Assembly (NCBI GenBank): GCA_902796805.1 | Contig: CADBQG010000028.1 | Span: 1 to 64,000 of the forward strand | Source of the DNA: an uncultured Bacteroidota bacterium | Lineage (GTDB): Bacteria; Bacteroidota; Bacteroidia; Bacteroidales; WCHB1-69 | Direction of reading: 5' to 3' | DNA: 64,000 nucleotides | In this document: positions 44,098-54,425 of the stretch, piece after piece | How the letters are laid out: the number at the start of each line of letters is the position of its first letter | Numbering within the stretch: position 1 is the first letter of the stretch | Translations under genes and position numbers: made by a program | Notes under the pieces: generated by a model | Database searches by the model: none | Seen by the model: only the letters and a program-made list of their open reading frames with translations | Told to the model about the DNA's origin: nothing

Positions 44098-45519
44098 TCA
44101 CCCGAACATCTCGTCGCTGAAGTCCAGAAGGTACACCTTCGCGGTGCCGCGAGTAACCGCTGTGTAGAGCCAGCGCATGTACTCCCTGTCGGCAAAGTCG
44201 GCCTGGAAAAAGCCCTGGTCCACTATAACGTGCGACCACTGCCCGCCCTGAGTCTTGTGACAGGTCATCGAATACGCGAACTTCACCTGGACGGCGTTCA
44301 CATACGGGTCGTTCTTCAGCCTGAGGAACTTAGCCCTGGGGTCAAGCCCTTCATAGTCCTCGGCCACAGCGTCGTAAAGGCGCCTGCTCTCCTCATACGA
44401 AAGGGAAGGACCCTCGAAATCGAGGCTTTCGAGAATGATCTTTATGTCAACATTCGGATGGTCACGGTAGTCGCAAAGCCTCACGGTAACGTCGGCGAAG
44501 TGGAAGCCATAGATCTCCTGCTGCTTGTGGACAGACAACACCTCCATAATGTCGCCGTTTGCCAGGAATCCTGCTTCAGACAGCTCGTCGAGCCAGTAGT
44601 AGTTGTTCTTCACGGCCATGATGTAGTCGCCGGCGGAAAGCCTGTTCTCTCTGAAAAGGATTCTGTTCCTTATGGAGTTGTTGAAAAGCACGGCCCTCTT
44701 GTTGGATCGTGTGACGGTAACCACCTCGTCCATTGGCCGGGAACCGTACAGTTCGTTGAGCAGTTCCTCGAATCCTGCACCTGACACCCTGACGAAATCG
44801 TCATACGCCTCCGACTTGAAGTATGGCGGCTGGCAGTCGCCGCTGCTTATCTTGTTCCTCAGCAGCGTTGCGTTCACAAGGATGCCCGAATCGAGCGACT
44901 GCCGCACAACGTCCTTCATCGAGGTTGAGAACACATCCACGCTGTAGGCTGAGCGGAGGTAAGCGGGGTCGAGCGCCGGGCTTTCAGGCGCACCTACCGG
45001 CGGAAGCTGGGCGTCGTCGCCTACAAAGAGCATCCTGTTGCTCCTGCCAAGATACACAAAGTCCATCAGGTCGTCGAGCAGGTTGAGGGTAGAACTGTCG
45101 TTCTGCGCGTTGCTAAGCGGAATCATCGAGGCCTCGTCCACGATGAAGAGCGTATGGTCGTGCTTGTTCTCGCGTCTCACGAACTTCCTAACCCCATCTT
45201 TGGAATATGTCCGGTATATCCACTTGTGGATTGTGTAAGCCTTGCGGCCGGAATACTGAGACAGCACCTTTGCGGCGCGGCCGGTGGGCGCAAGCAACAC
45301 AATCTTCACCTTTATCGCTTCAAGAGCCTCAACAAGAGCGCTCACAAGACTTGTCTTTCCGGTCCCGGCATAGCCTTTGAGCAGGAAGAGGAAATTTTCA
45401 CCCTTGCCGTAGATGAAGTCGGCGAGACACGCGACGGCCTCGTCCTGACTCGGTGTCGGCGAGAATCCGAGGTTACGCAAGATGTTTTGCCTGAAAGATT
45501 CCTTTCGCCTTTCAACCAT
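44098..45519 (-). CDS. RecD-like superfamily 1 DNA helicase
   Basis: 473 residues from the ATG at 45519 (MVERRKESF), 1 base after the preceding gene; the longer frame overlaps it. Walker A is LKGYAGTGKTS, Walker B LFIVDEASM, with the TGRAAKVLSQY (motif Ia) and GDDAQLPPVG (motif III) blocks. The C-terminus has the UvrD_C_2 segment VKFAYSMTCHKTQGGQWSHVIVDQG and a YTAVTRGTAKVYLLD end. It lacks the long N-terminus of RecD2. It is the common short RecD-like helicase of Bacteroidota; its specific repair role is not established. Confidence 0.9.
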   Translation of the reverse strand: MVERRKESFRQNILRNLGFSPTPSQDEAVACLADFIYGKGENFLFLLKGYAGTGKTSLVSALVEALEAIKVKIVLLAPTGRAAKVLSQYSGRKAYTIHKWIYRTYSKDGVRKFVRRENKHDHTLFIVDEASMIPLSNAQNDSSTLNLLDDLMDFVYLGRSNRMLFVGDDAQLPPVGAPESPALDPAYLRSAYSVDVFSTSMKDVVRQSLDSGILVNATLLRNKISSGDCQPPYFKSEAYDDFVRVSGAGFEELLNELYGSRPMDEVVTVTRSNKRAVLFNNSIRNRILFRENRLSAGDYIMAVKNNYYWLDELSEAGFLANGDIMEVLSVHKQQEIYGFHFADVTVRLCDYRDHPNVDIKIILESLDFEGPSLSYEESRRLYDAVAEDYEGLDPRAKFLRLKNDPYVNAVQVKFAYSMTCHKTQGGQWSHVIVDQGFFQADFADREYMRWLYTAVTRGTAKVYLLDFSDEMFG

Positions 45520-45520
45520 A

Positions 45521-46849
45521 TCAGTGCTTCTGCCTGAGGTCCACAAACTTGACCGGTTTCCTGGCACTCTGCGGAAAATTGATCGCACGGATCTCCTCAA
45601 CGGGCGCCACACTCACTTCTGGTGCGACCCGCACGTGGGCGCGGAAACGGTTCTTCATCTCGTTGATGATTTCTTCGGGATGCTCCCTGAACCGGGCGTT
45701 TTGCGAGACATACTCCTCGTCGAGACCTATCTTTACCACAACTTCGTCGGTGCCCTGCTTGGAATCTTTGACATATATCACATAGTTGCTCACAAACGGG
45801 GTGTTGTTTAGCACATCCATCATTGCCGGAGGATATAGTGTGGTGCCCTTGAGCTTGATCATGTTGTTCTTGCGGCCCACGAGAGGCGTGAGACGGTAGC
45901 TGTTGCGTCCGCAAGGGCATTTATCCACTATCTTGGCGCAAATGTCGCCGGTACGGAACCTCAGCAATGGCATACCCTCTACGCCGAGCGTGGTTACCAC
46001 AACCTCGCCGACCTCGCCGTCAGGGACCGGAAGGTTGTCGTCGCCGATTATTTCAACGATTATCAGCTCCGGGTGAACATGCCCCCCCACCCCATACTCG
46101 CACTCGCTGAACGTCGCGCTCATCTCGGTGGATGAATATGTTGCATACAACTCCACATCCCACTTCGACTTGATTTGGTTTCCGAGAAGGTTGAGCGAGA
46201 AGTCCTGGTTTCTCAGGCTCTCTCCAATGCCGATTATCTTCCTTACACTCGATTTCCTGTAATCGATGCCGTGTTCCTCGGCATACTGCATGAGCCGGGG
46301 GATGAACGACGGCACGCACATTATGCTGTCGGGTTTTATCCTGCTGATGGTGTCCCACTGGAGTTCAGGAATGCCGTTGCCCACGCGCACAACTGACGCG
46401 CCAAGCTCCCTGAGTCCGAGAAAATATGCCATCCCCGCCATGAACCGCTTGTCGAGGGTGACCATGAGCTGGAGTATGTTCCCCGGGCGCAGTCCCGCGC
46501 ACTCAAAACTCTTTCGCTCGTTGTAAGCGAGGCGCTGGAGGTCTTTCTCCGTACAGCAGAAAGTCACAGGGTCGCTCATCGTGCCGCTTGTGGTTATGTA
46601 GTCTATCACCTTGTGCTGCGGCACACAGAGGAAATCCTCGTTGAAGAGCTGCAGATCCTTTTTTTCGGTGAACGGGATGCTGACGAGATCCTCAACGTGG
46701 CGTATGTTCCCGATATTGACATTATAACGCTCAAACAATCGTCTGTAGTAGCGCGAGCTTGTGTTGAGGTATGCAAGCGCTTCCCGGAGCCTGGTGTCCT
46801 GAAATTGCCTGATTTCTTCAGGAGATGAATATTCAATGTCCTGCATCAT
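45521..46849 (-). CDS. paaK: phenylacetate-CoA ligase family protein
   Basis: 442 residues, the typical PaaK size. This family joins an aryl or acyl acid to CoA via an adenylate. The AMP-binding signature is DYITTSGTMSDPVTF; other blocks are YATYSSTEMSATFSECEYGVGGHVHPELI, GEVVVTTLGVEGMPLLRFRTGDI and RKNNMIKLKGTTLYPPAMMDVL, with the C-terminal lid lysine region near residue 425. In Bacteroidota and other anaerobes it often works in indolepyruvate/arylpyruvate fermentation, but no ferredoxin oxidoreductase is nearby. It overlaps the upstream esterase gene by 4 bases. Confidence 0.9.
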   Translation of the reverse strand: MMQDIEYSSPEEIRQFQDTRLREALAYLNTSSRYYRRLFERYNVNIGNIRHVEDLVSIPFTEKKDLQLFNEDFLCVPQHKVIDYITTSGTMSDPVTFCCTEKDLQRLAYNERKSFECAGLRPGNILQLMVTLDKRFMAGMAYFLGLRELGASVVRVGNGIPELQWDTISRIKPDSIMCVPSFIPRLMQYAEEHGIDYRKSSVRKIIGIGESLRNQDFSLNLLGNQIKSKWDVELYATYSSTEMSATFSECEYGVGGHVHPELIIVEIIGDDNLPVPDGEVGEVVVTTLGVEGMPLLRFRTGDICAKIVDKCPCGRNSYRLTPLVGRKNNMIKLKGTTLYPPAMMDVLNNTPFVSNYVIYVKDSKQGTDEVVVKIGLDEEYVSQNARFREHPEEIINEMKNRFRAHVRVAPEVSVAPVEEIRAINFPQSARKPVKFVDLRQKH

Positions 46850-47679
46850 CTTTCTGCCTTGAATTTGGTTTTGCTCTTAAGCCATTCTAACCATGTTGTC
46901 TTCCATGACACGGCTTCGCCGTACATTTTTTCCTCGTTTGCGCCGAATCCGTGGTCGCCTGTTTGGTACTGGACGTAGGTCAAAAGGTGCGAATTATGAT
47001 TTTTTAACATTGCTTCATGAAGCATTACGGAATTATGGTAGTCAACTGTCTTGTCGTCAACGCAATTCATAAGGAACAGCGGACAGGAAATCTCGCCGGC
47101 GTGGAGTTCTATGGAGAGGGAGTCGTGCATCTTAGGGTCGCGGCACTTCCTTTCACCGAGGAGACCTCTTCTGGAGCGTTTGTGGACGTATGGCTCGCGC
47201 ATAGAGACAACAGGATAGATGGCCGACACAAAATCTGGGGCGAGCGAGTCCTTTATGGCTATGGCCGCGTTGAGCACAAGATGGCCGCCGGCGGAGAATC
47301 CCATTACTCCCACGTTCTCGAAGCCCTGTGATTTAACTATTTTTAACGCTGCTTTCAGCGACTCGAGCTGCGCCGGATACACGCTTCTATGTGGACTTCT
47401 GATATGGAAGAAGAAAGATGCCCAGCCGGAAGTCGGGTATTCGAGGACGAAACTTGCTATCCCGTTGGCGTTGAGCCACTCGGCAACACGACGCCCTTCA
47501 TCCTTCATTCCGAGCCAATAATAGCTTCCTCCCGGACAGACTATGACAGCTGTGTTGGAGGTGTTTTTCGGGACAGTTTCATGCAAAGTCATGGTTTGCC
47601 CGTACAGCGCAGAAGCAGCCATAAGGCAAACCATGAGCATAATCGCGGCCTTTCGACCGCAGGTATTGATAAGTGTCAT
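46846..47679 (-). CDS. secreted alpha/beta-hydrolase (esterase, BD-FAE-like)
   Basis: 277 residues with a signal peptide (LMVCLMAASALYGQT, to about residue 28). The alpha/beta-hydrolase core is clear: oxyanion loop CPGGSYYWLGMKDEG, nucleophile elbow GFSAGGH (Ser), catalytic Asp near DDKTVD and His in QTGDHGFG. The closest pattern is the bacterial BD-FAE/endo-xylanase-associated esterase group, which removes acetyl or feruloyl groups, but substrate cannot be read from the sequence. It overlaps the CoA ligase start by 4 bases and follows methylmalonyl-CoA mutase by 6. Confidence 0.85.
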   Translation of the reverse strand: MTLINTCGRKAAIMLMVCLMAASALYGQTMTLHETVPKNTSNTAVIVCPGGSYYWLGMKDEGRRVAEWLNANGIASFVLEYPTSGWASFFFHIRSPHRSVYPAQLESLKAALKIVKSQGFENVGVMGFSAGGHLVLNAAIAIKDSLAPDFVSAIYPVVSMREPYVHKRSRRGLLGERKCRDPKMHDSLSIELHAGEISCPLFLMNCVDDKTVDYHNSVMLHEAMLKNHNSHLLTYVQYQTGDHGFGANEEKMYGEAVSWKTTWLEWLKSKTKFKAER

Positions 47680-47685
47680 CTTTGT

Positions 47686-49833
47686 CTATTCAGACATCAG
47701 GATATCCAGCATTGCGTTTGCCGAGTCGGCGATACGGGTGCCGGGACCGAAAATGGCGGCGACGCCGCATTGGTAGAGGAAATCGTAGTCCTGCGGCGGG
47801 ATCACGCCGCCCACAACGACCATTATGTCTTCGCGGCCAAGTTTCTTGAGTTCCTCAATAACCTGAGGCACAAGGGTCTTATGGCCTGCAGCCAGCGACG
47901 AAACGCCCATGATGTGGACATCGTTCTCCACGGCCTGCTTGGCGGCCTCCTCGGGTGTCTGGAACAGAGGACCCATGTCCACGTCGAAGCCGATGTCGGC
48001 GTAGCCTGTGGCCACCACCTTCGCGCCGCGGTCATGCCCGTCCTGACCCATCTTGGCCACCATGATACGCGGGCGCCGTCCCTCTTTGCGGGCGAACTCG
48101 TTGCATTTCTCACATGCCTCCTTGAAAGAGGCGTTATCTTGTTGTTCTTTGCTGTACACGCCTGAAATAAGGTTTATTTTTGCTTTATAACGACCATATA
48201 CTTTCTCGAGTGCCATCGAAATCTCGCCGAGCGACGCGCGCACACGCGCAGCCTTTATCGAGAGGTCGAGGAGATTCCCGTTTCCGCTTGAGGCGCATTC
48301 GGTGAGCGCATCAAGCGCAGACTGCACGGCAGCCTCGTCGCGGTTGGCCCTGAGCTCGGCAAGGCGCCTTATCTGCGCCTCCCTAACGGTGGTGTTGTCA
48401 ACCTCGAGGGTCTCTATAGGCGACTCTTTGTCGAGTTTGTACTTGCTCACGCCTATGATGGCCTCCTTTCCGGAGTCGATTCTGGCCTGCTTGCGTGCCG
48501 AGGCCTCCTCTATGCGCATCTTTGGAATGCCTGTCTCGATAGCCTTTGCCATGCCGCCGAGCGACTCGATTTCCTGGATATGCTCCCACGCCCTGTGGGC
48601 TATCTGGTGTGTGAGGCTTTCAACATAATACGAGCCGGCCCACGGGTCGATGGAACGACACACCTGGGTCTCTTCCTGTATGTATATCTGTGTGTTACGG
48701 GCTATACGTGCCGAGAAATCCGTCGGCAGCGCGATGGCTTCGTCGAGGGCGTTGGTGTGCAGCGACTGTGTGTGGCCCAGTGCGGCGCCCATGGCCTCCA
48801 CGCAAGTACGGCAGACGTTGTTGAACGGATCCTGCTCTGTGAGCGACCAGCCAGAGGTCTGGCAGTGCGTGCGCAGCGCCATCGACTTTGGGTTCTGGGG
48901 GTTGAACTGGTTCACTATCTTGGCCCAGAGCATTCGCGCGGCGCGCATCTTGGCAATCTCCATGAAATGGTTCATGCCCACCGCCCAGAAAAATGAAAGT
49001 CGGGGCGCGAAGTCGTCGACGCTCATGCCGGCATTCACACCGGCACGCAGGTACTCAAGACCGTCGGCAAGAGTGTACGCGAGCTCGATGTCATCGGTGG
49101 CTCCGGCCTCCTGCATGTGGTATCCAGAAATCGATATGGAGTTGAACTTGGGCATGTTCTTCGATGTGTAGGCGAAGATGTCGGCGATGATCTTCATCGA
49201 GTGCGCCGGCGGGTATATGTAGGTGTTGCGCACCATGAACTCCTTGAGTATGTCGTTCTGTATCGTGCCCGAGAGCTGGTCGAGTGTTACGCCTTGTTCC
49301 TCGGCAGCTATTATGTAGAACGCCAGCACAGGGAGCACCGCGCCGTTCATCGTCATGGAAACCGACATCTTGTCCAACGGTATCTGGTCGAAAAGAATCT
49401 TCATGTCAAGAATCGAGTCAATAGCAACGCCGGCCTTGCCAACGTCGCCAACAACACGAGGATGGTCAGAGTCGTAGCCGCGATGGGTGGCCAGGTCGAA
49501 GGCCACGGAGAGACCCTTCTGTCCGGCCGCGAGGTTCCTGCGGTAGAACGCGTTGGACTCCTCGGCCGTCGAGAATCCGGCATATTGGCGGATCGTCCAC
49601 GGACGGAAAACATACATCATGGAGTAAGGGCCGCGCAGATATGGCGGCAAACCCGAAGCATAGTTCAGATGCTCCATGCCGAGCAAATCGTCTTCGCCAT
49701 AAGCCTGCTTCACAGGAATCTGCTCGGATGTCATCCAGTTGGAAATCACGTTGTTGTCTTTTGCCCATTGGGAAAAACTCCGCTCCCCGCGCGGCAAGTT
49801 CTTGAAATCGACATTACTAAAATCAGGTCGCAT
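47686..49833 (-). CDS. scpA: methylmalonyl-CoA mutase (cobalamin-dependent)
   Basis: 715 residues. It interconverts succinyl-CoA and (R)-methylmalonyl-CoA on the route to propionate. The TIM-barrel part has [39 protein letters not shown] and [16 protein letters not shown]; the C-terminal B12-binding domain has [23 protein letters not shown] (cobalt-ligand His) and [17 protein letters not shown] small-subunit gene is not adjacent, though heterodimeric forms are usually adjacent, so this may be the homodimer-type (Sbm-like) or the partner is elsewhere. Its -7 element is at 49857-49864. Confidence 0.96.
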   Translation of the reverse strand: MRPDFSNVDFKNLPRGERSFSQWAKDNNVISNWMTSEQIPVKQAYGEDDLLGMEHLNYASGLPPYLRGPYSMMYVFRPWTIRQYAGFSTAEESNAFYRRNLAAGQKGLSVAFDLATHRGYDSDHPRVVGDVGKAGVAIDSILDMKILFDQIPLDKMSVSMTMNGAVLPVLAFYIIAAEEQGVTLDQLSGTIQNDILKEFMVRNTYIYPPAHSMKIIADIFAYTSKNMPKFNSISISGYHMQEAGATDDIELAYTLADGLEYLRAGVNAGMSVDDFAPRLSFFWAVGMNHFMEIAKMRAARMLWAKIVNQFNPQNPKSMALRTHCQTSGWSLTEQDPFNNVCRTCVEAMGAALGHTQSLHTNALDEAIALPTDFSARIARNTQIYIQEETQVCRSIDPWAGSYYVESLTHQIAHRAWEHIQEIESLGGMAKAIETGIPKMRIEEASARKQARIDSGKEAIIGVSKYKLDKESPIETLEVDNTTVREAQIRRLAELRANRDEAAVQSALDALTECASSGNGNLLDLSIKAARVRASLGEISMALEKVYGRYKAKINLISGVYSKEQQDNASFKEACEKCNEFARKEGRRPRIMVAKMGQDGHDRGAKVVATGYADIGFDVDMGPLFQTPEEAAKQAVENDVHIMGVSSLAAGHKTLVPQVIEELKKLGREDIMVVVGGVIPPQDYDFLYQCGVAAIFGPGTRIADSANAMLDILMSE

Positions 49834-49856
49834 ATCTTTTTACATTAATGAGGTCG

Positions 49857-49864
49857 CAAAAGTA
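49857..49864 (-). promoter_or_regulatory. -7 element for scpA
   Basis: Minus strand TACTTTTG followed by CG, an exact TAnnTTTG 24 bases before the start codon. Confidence 0.6.
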
Positions 49865-49887
49865 CAAAAAAAAACAAAAAGGATTTT

Positions 49888-51252
49888 TTAAAAAAGAAGT
49901 GGCTCGACAATGGAGAATATCTCTGACTTAAGAGCAGACAGTCTCTTGAATCCAGGCTTTTGGCCCGACATCCGCATCCTGACAACGGACACGAGCTTCC
50001 AAAAGTTTCTTCTGTAACTCGGGAAAAAGAGACCGCAAACCGCAGCAACGGACAGATACACAAACACTGCAACGAGGCTCCGGCTCACAAGCCATACAAA
50101 AAGCAGGACCAAAACATACCACAACGGCACTGCCACGGCGGTGCCGAGCGCATATCTGAAAGTGGAGTGCATCATCGGGTCCTCTATCCGCGCGTTTACC
50201 TGGCCGATTATTGTGGACGGGACAAGGTTGTTGAGAAATCCGAACAGCGCAAATGGCGAACAAACAACCGCAGAGGCCATCCAAGCCGCCAATCTCGCCG
50301 CGGAAACCTCACGATTCACAGCCCAATCTTCAACTTTCAGTTTTTCTGCAAGTTGCATATATTCTTTGGTGTCACCCATGAGCCGCTCAAAAGCTAGTTT
50401 GTCGCTGTCGCGAAGCCCTTTCACTGCGGCTATTGTCTCCATCATAGCATCCTTCTGCGCGGGCAGGTCATGGATGCTGTCGCCTTTGCGCAGAAGTATA
50501 TGTTCGCTCGTCATCCTGGTGATTGTCTCGATCTCTTTGTAGTGTTCCGGAATGTCTATATCGGGTGTCATCGACTTCACTCTTGCGCGGGCTTTCTCGT
50601 TGAGCGATATATATGCCTGGTTTGGCGACTCCTTGTATTGCTGGAAGAACTCCTCGAATGTAAACGGTTCGCCGCAGGTAACCAGAAGGTCGCTGCGGAA
50701 TTCAAAATAGTCGGTATAGTGGATGTTCATCGGCAAAATCCTGACTCCAAGCTTGAAGTCCGACATCTCCTCGGCCATGAACGCTATTCTGCTGAAGCCC
50801 TTCTTGAAAGTGTTCATGTAATGTCCCTGCTGATGTCCAGCCTCCGGGAATATCACGAGCGTGCCGCCGTTGCAGAGTACCTTTGAGGCCTGCCTGAAAA
50901 TGTCGATGTCCTTTTCAATGTCGTCGCGCCCTCCGTCGCGCTTGCGGAAAACAGGAAGTATCTTTAGGAAACGCAGCACCCTGGCCACACTGTCCTTCTT
51001 GAAAATGTCGCCGCGCGCTATGAACACCGGCTGTCTCCAGTCATGGTACAGCGTGTGCAGAATCGCCATCGCGTCCATCATCCCGTTCTGGTGGTTGGCT
51101 ATCACAAAAGTAGGCACTCCCCTGTGAGGGATGTTTTCGATGTCTTTCACCACAAACCGCCTGTAATACACAACGTTATGGACAAAGCACAGCATCCTTA
51201 TCATAATGCCATACAAAACCGAATGCCTGTCTATTTTGTCAAACGAGATCAA
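49888..51252 (-). CDS. PlsC-type glycerolipid acyltransferase
   Basis: 454 residues. The acyltransferase domain is in the N-terminal half: VIANHQNGMMDAMAILHTLY is the NHxxxxD catalytic box (here NHQNGMMD), FIARGDIFKK and VIFPEAGHQQGHY are the acceptor-binding blocks (FPEG-like). The C-terminal half has a long helical insert and three to four hydrophobic segments (ASAVVCSPFALFGFLNNLV; VAVPLWYVLVLLFVWLV), longer than plain PlsC. It probably acylates a lysophospholipid or a related lipid. The exact acceptor is not clear. Confidence 0.88.
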   Translation of the reverse strand: MISFDKIDRHSVLYGIMIRMLCFVHNVVYYRRFVVKDIENIPHRGVPTFVIANHQNGMMDAMAILHTLYHDWRQPVFIARGDIFKKDSVARVLRFLKILPVFRKRDGGRDDIEKDIDIFRQASKVLCNGGTLVIFPEAGHQQGHYMNTFKKGFSRIAFMAEEMSDFKLGVRILPMNIHYTDYFEFRSDLLVTCGEPFTFEEFFQQYKESPNQAYISLNEKARARVKSMTPDIDIPEHYKEIETITRMTSEHILLRKGDSIHDLPAQKDAMMETIAAVKGLRDSDKLAFERLMGDTKEYMQLAEKLKVEDWAVNREVSAARLAAWMASAVVCSPFALFGFLNNLVPSTIIGQVNARIEDPMMHSTFRYALGTAVAVPLWYVLVLLFVWLVSRSLVAVFVYLSVAAVCGLFFPSYRRNFWKLVSVVRMRMSGQKPGFKRLSALKSEIFSIVEPLLF

Positions 51253-51295
51253 AGTATGCGAAGATTGATGAACTTGAGGAGAAGAATCCGCACTG

Positions 51296-53449
51296 TTACT
51301 CTATGATGCGAAGTTCCTTGATTATGTTCTGCGCGTTTGCGAACTTGTCAACTATGAACAGAAAATACCTTGCGTCGAGGCTTATGTTGCGGCATCTGTC
51401 AACATCGTAGTATATGTCGCTCATGGTGCCTTCCCACACCCTGTCGAAGTTGGTGCCCACAAGATGGCCGTCGCCGTTGATCACTGGGCTTCCCGAGTTG
51501 CCGCCAGTCGTGTGGTTGCTGGCGATGAAAGCCACGGGCAACTGCCCGTTCCTGTCGGCATAGCGGCCGTAGTCCTTGTTAAGCCAAAGTTCCTTGAGGC
51601 GCGGATGCACCTGATAGTCATACACATCGGGGTCTTCTTTCTCCATTATGCCGTCGAGAGTAGTGTAATGCACATAGTCGACCCCGTCGGCTGGACTGAA
51701 CCCCTTGACCTGCCCGTAGGTCACGCGCATCGTCAGGTTGGCGTCCGGGTAGAAAACCCTGTCCTTGTCCTTCTCCATCATGGCTTTCACGTATGTTCTG
51801 TAGTATTTGTCAAGCTGCGTGTTTTCGCTTCTGTAGAGTGTTACGGCTGCGGCATACTGGGAGAAGATGGCCTGGTACATGGCAACCAACTCGTTGGACT
51901 CAGTCTTCGCGATCTGCTTCGGTGTGGCTTTTGCAATGAATGCGCGGTACTTCTCACCGTCGCCAAAGTACGGAGCCTTGGCGCCATTCCTGTCCCACAT
52001 CTCGGTCATCATCCTGCGCACAGTCTCCTTGTCCTTAACATATCCGCGCAGCGACGAGGGTATATTCTCCGGTTTCTCGGAGGTGAAATAGTAGGTCATG
52101 AGCTCTATAAAGCACTCCTTGTCGATGGGCTCGTGATACTCGGCCCTGAACGACTTGTCGGCGGCGGCGATCTGGCTGCGCATCTCATCGGTGATGTTGT
52201 CCTTCCCGAAGAGCTTGCTCATGTACGGATAGACCACCTCCTCAACAAGTTCAACGCCGAAGAAGCACTCGTTTATGAAGGTAACCTGCTGGAGATGATT
52301 GCCGTATTTCGAGTAAACATCCCTCATGTCCTGCAGGAGCGTGCCGTATGCCGCCTTGCGGTTTCTGTCTGACTCGACCCATTTCTGGAATTCACTCTCC
52401 TGCTGTCGTTTCTTGTCAACGACATTGCACTCGCGTATGCCTTTGCTTTCGCCCTGCCATTTCTTCCAGCCGTTGGAGATGCCGTTGGCCTTGGCGGAAT
52501 ACATGAGGCGTATGCGGGGGTCGGCATTCATGTGCCTCTTCATGGCGTCGAGGCGGATAGTGCGCGCCTGTATGGCTATGGGGTTCTGTATGTTGGCCAC
52601 TGCGTTCACACCGTCGGAAGTGAGGAACTGCCTTGTGGTGCCCGGGTATCCGAAGACAAGTGTGAAGTCGTTCTCCTCAACGCCCTTTATGGAAATCGGG
52701 AAGAATTGCTTCGGCCTCATCGGCACGTTGTCCTTGCTGTATTCAGCGGGCTTCCCGTCCTTGCCGGCGTATATGCGGTAGAGGGAGAAGTCGCCGGTAT
52801 GGCGCGGCCACATCCAGTTGTCGCTGTCTCCCCCGAACTTGCCTATGCTTTCAGGCGGAACGCCCACAAGGCGTATGTCACTGTATGTCTCGGTAACGAA
52901 CATGAAGTACTGGTTCCCATAGTAGAAAGGCTTCACTACAGCCTTGTATCCAGTGTTTTCAGTGGCCTTGAGGATAACTTTTTGCATATTGTCCTTAATG
53001 GCAAGCTGACGTTCGGAATCCTTCATGTCGTCGGTAACACCCATGAGTATCTGCGGCGTAACGTCCTCCATATACACAAGGAATGTAACCGTGAGTCCCT
53101 CCATGGGGATCTCCTCGTCAAGGCTCTTCGCCCAGAAGCCGTCGTGGAGGTAGTTGTGCTCCATCGTGCTGTGAGACTGAACGTAGGAATATCCGCAATG
53201 GTGATTGGTGAGGAGAAGTCCCTGCTCGGATATCAGCTCGGCGGTGCAACCGCTACCGAAGAGGACTATGGCGTCCTTCATGCTGTTGTGGTTTATGCTG
53301 TACACGTCCTCGGCGGTGAGCCTGAAGCCCATCTGCCGCATCTCGGCCTCGTTCTGCCCCAAGAAGAGCGGTATCCACATGCCGCCGTCGGCGCGTGCAA
53401 AACTTGCAATGATCACAAAAAGAAGGGTGAAAAGTAGGTTTTTCTTCAT
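51296..53449 (-). CDS. dpp11: S46 dipeptidyl peptidase, DPP11-type
   Basis: 717 residues with a signal peptide (LFTLLFVIIASFARADG). The S46 family is secreted to the periplasm and cuts dipeptides from peptide N-termini. The catalytic His is in LLLTNHHCGYSYVQ and the Ser in TTGGNSGSPVINGDG. The specificity position that is Gly in DPP7 and Arg in DPP11 reads NFDRVWEGTMSDI here, with Arg, so an Asp/Glu preference at P1 is predicted. Length fits. It stands alone, divergent from kdsB. Confidence 0.9.
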   Translation of the reverse strand: MKKNLLFTLLFVIIASFARADGGMWIPLFLGQNEAEMRQMGFRLTAEDVYSINHNSMKDAIVLFGSGCTAELISEQGLLLTNHHCGYSYVQSHSTMEHNYLHDGFWAKSLDEEIPMEGLTVTFLVYMEDVTPQILMGVTDDMKDSERQLAIKDNMQKVILKATENTGYKAVVKPFYYGNQYFMFVTETYSDIRLVGVPPESIGKFGGDSDNWMWPRHTGDFSLYRIYAGKDGKPAEYSKDNVPMRPKQFFPISIKGVEENDFTLVFGYPGTTRQFLTSDGVNAVANIQNPIAIQARTIRLDAMKRHMNADPRIRLMYSAKANGISNGWKKWQGESKGIRECNVVDKKRQQESEFQKWVESDRNRKAAYGTLLQDMRDVYSKYGNHLQQVTFINECFFGVELVEEVVYPYMSKLFGKDNITDEMRSQIAAADKSFRAEYHEPIDKECFIELMTYYFTSEKPENIPSSLRGYVKDKETVRRMMTEMWDRNGAKAPYFGDGEKYRAFIAKATPKQIAKTESNELVAMYQAIFSQYAAAVTLYRSENTQLDKYYRTYVKAMMEKDKDRVFYPDANLTMRVTYGQVKGFSPADGVDYVHYTTLDGIMEKEDPDVYDYQVHPRLKELWLNKDYGRYADRNGQLPVAFIASNHTTGGNSGSPVINGDGHLVGTNFDRVWEGTMSDIYYDVDRCRNISLDARYFLFIVDKFANAQNIIKELRIIE

Positions 53450-53603
53450 ATCGTATCCTTGTTTAATTATCCACGTTTAACAAGCCGCAAAAGTGCAAAA
53501 AAAAACAATACAATTCGATTTTTATGACCAACAGCAGTTTAAAGAAAAGAAGAAACACTCATATTATTTGACCAATAATGTCCATTCATACAAATATAAA
53601 TTG

Positions 53604-53611
53604 TATCTTTA
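53604..53611 (+). promoter_or_regulatory. -7 element for the kdsB operon
   Basis: TATCTTTA followed by CGCC, one mismatch to TAnnTTTG. It leaves a leader of about 70 bases before kdsB (53688). Nothing else is recognised in the 238-base gap. Confidence 0.45.
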
Positions 53612-53687
53612 CGCCCTTATTATATACTTTGCACAAAGTACAACAAACATTTGAAAATCAAACTATTGAAATAAAACAACAAATTCA

Positions 53688-54425
53688 ATGGAGAATAACG
53701 CCATAGGAATAATTCCCGCCAGATACGCCTCCTCGAGGTTTCCCGGCAAGCCTTTGGCGCGCATCGGATCGAAAACCCTGATAGAGTGCGTGTACGAACG
53801 GGTGATGGGGGCAAGTCTGAAACATGTTGCCGTGGCCACTGACGACCGGCGCATCGCCGACTGCGTTGAGAGCTTCGGCGGCACTGTGGTCATGACGTCT
53901 CCGCACCACCCCTCCGGGACCGACAGGTGCCGCGAGGCCGCCGAACACTTCAGTCCGGGCAACGACGACGTAATCGTGAACATCCAGGGCGACGAGCCCT
54001 TCATCTCCGGCAGGGAGATCTCGTTGCTCACCTCGGCATTCAGCGAGAAAGAGGTCTGCATCGCCACCCTGGCCAACTCTTCCGCAACCAAAACGCCTGC
54101 CGAAAACCCCAACTCGGTGAAGGTTGTAACAGCCCTGAACGGCAATGCCCTGTACTTCAGCCGCGCTCCCATACCATACCGCAGAGATGCCTCCTCCGAG
54201 CCGCCGCATATCCTGAGACACGTTGGGATTTACGCCTACCGGTTCGGCACGCTGAAGAAGATTACTGAACTGCGGCCATCCAGACTGGAACTTTGCGAGA
54301 AACTTGAGCAGCTGCGCTGGCTCGAGAACGGATACAGCATAAGGGTCCTGGAATGCGACTACGAGGGCATCGGAGTCGACACACCTGAAGACCTTGAACT
54401 TATAAAGGACAAACTCATAAAATGA
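53688..54425 (+). CDS. kdsB: 3-deoxy-manno-octulosonate cytidylyltransferase
   Basis: 245 residues. It activates KDO as CMP-KDO for lipid A assembly. The N-terminal nucleotide-binding block is IGIIPARYASSRFPGKPLA; VVMTSPHHPSGTDRCREAA, NIQGDEPFI and the RHVGIYAYR region are family hallmarks. It opens a plus-strand run and its stop overlaps the next start (ATGATGA). Confidence 0.97.
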   Translation: MENNAIGIIPARYASSRFPGKPLARIGSKTLIECVYERVMGASLKHVAVATDDRRIADCVESFGGTVVMTSPHHPSGTDRCREAAEHFSPGNDDVIVNIQGDEPFISGREISLLTSAFSEKEVCIATLANSSATKTPAENPNSVKVVTALNGNALYFSRAPIPYRRDASSEPPHILRHVGIYAYRFGTLKKITELRPSRLELCEKLEQLRWLENGYSIRVLECDYEGIGVDTPEDLELIKDKLIK

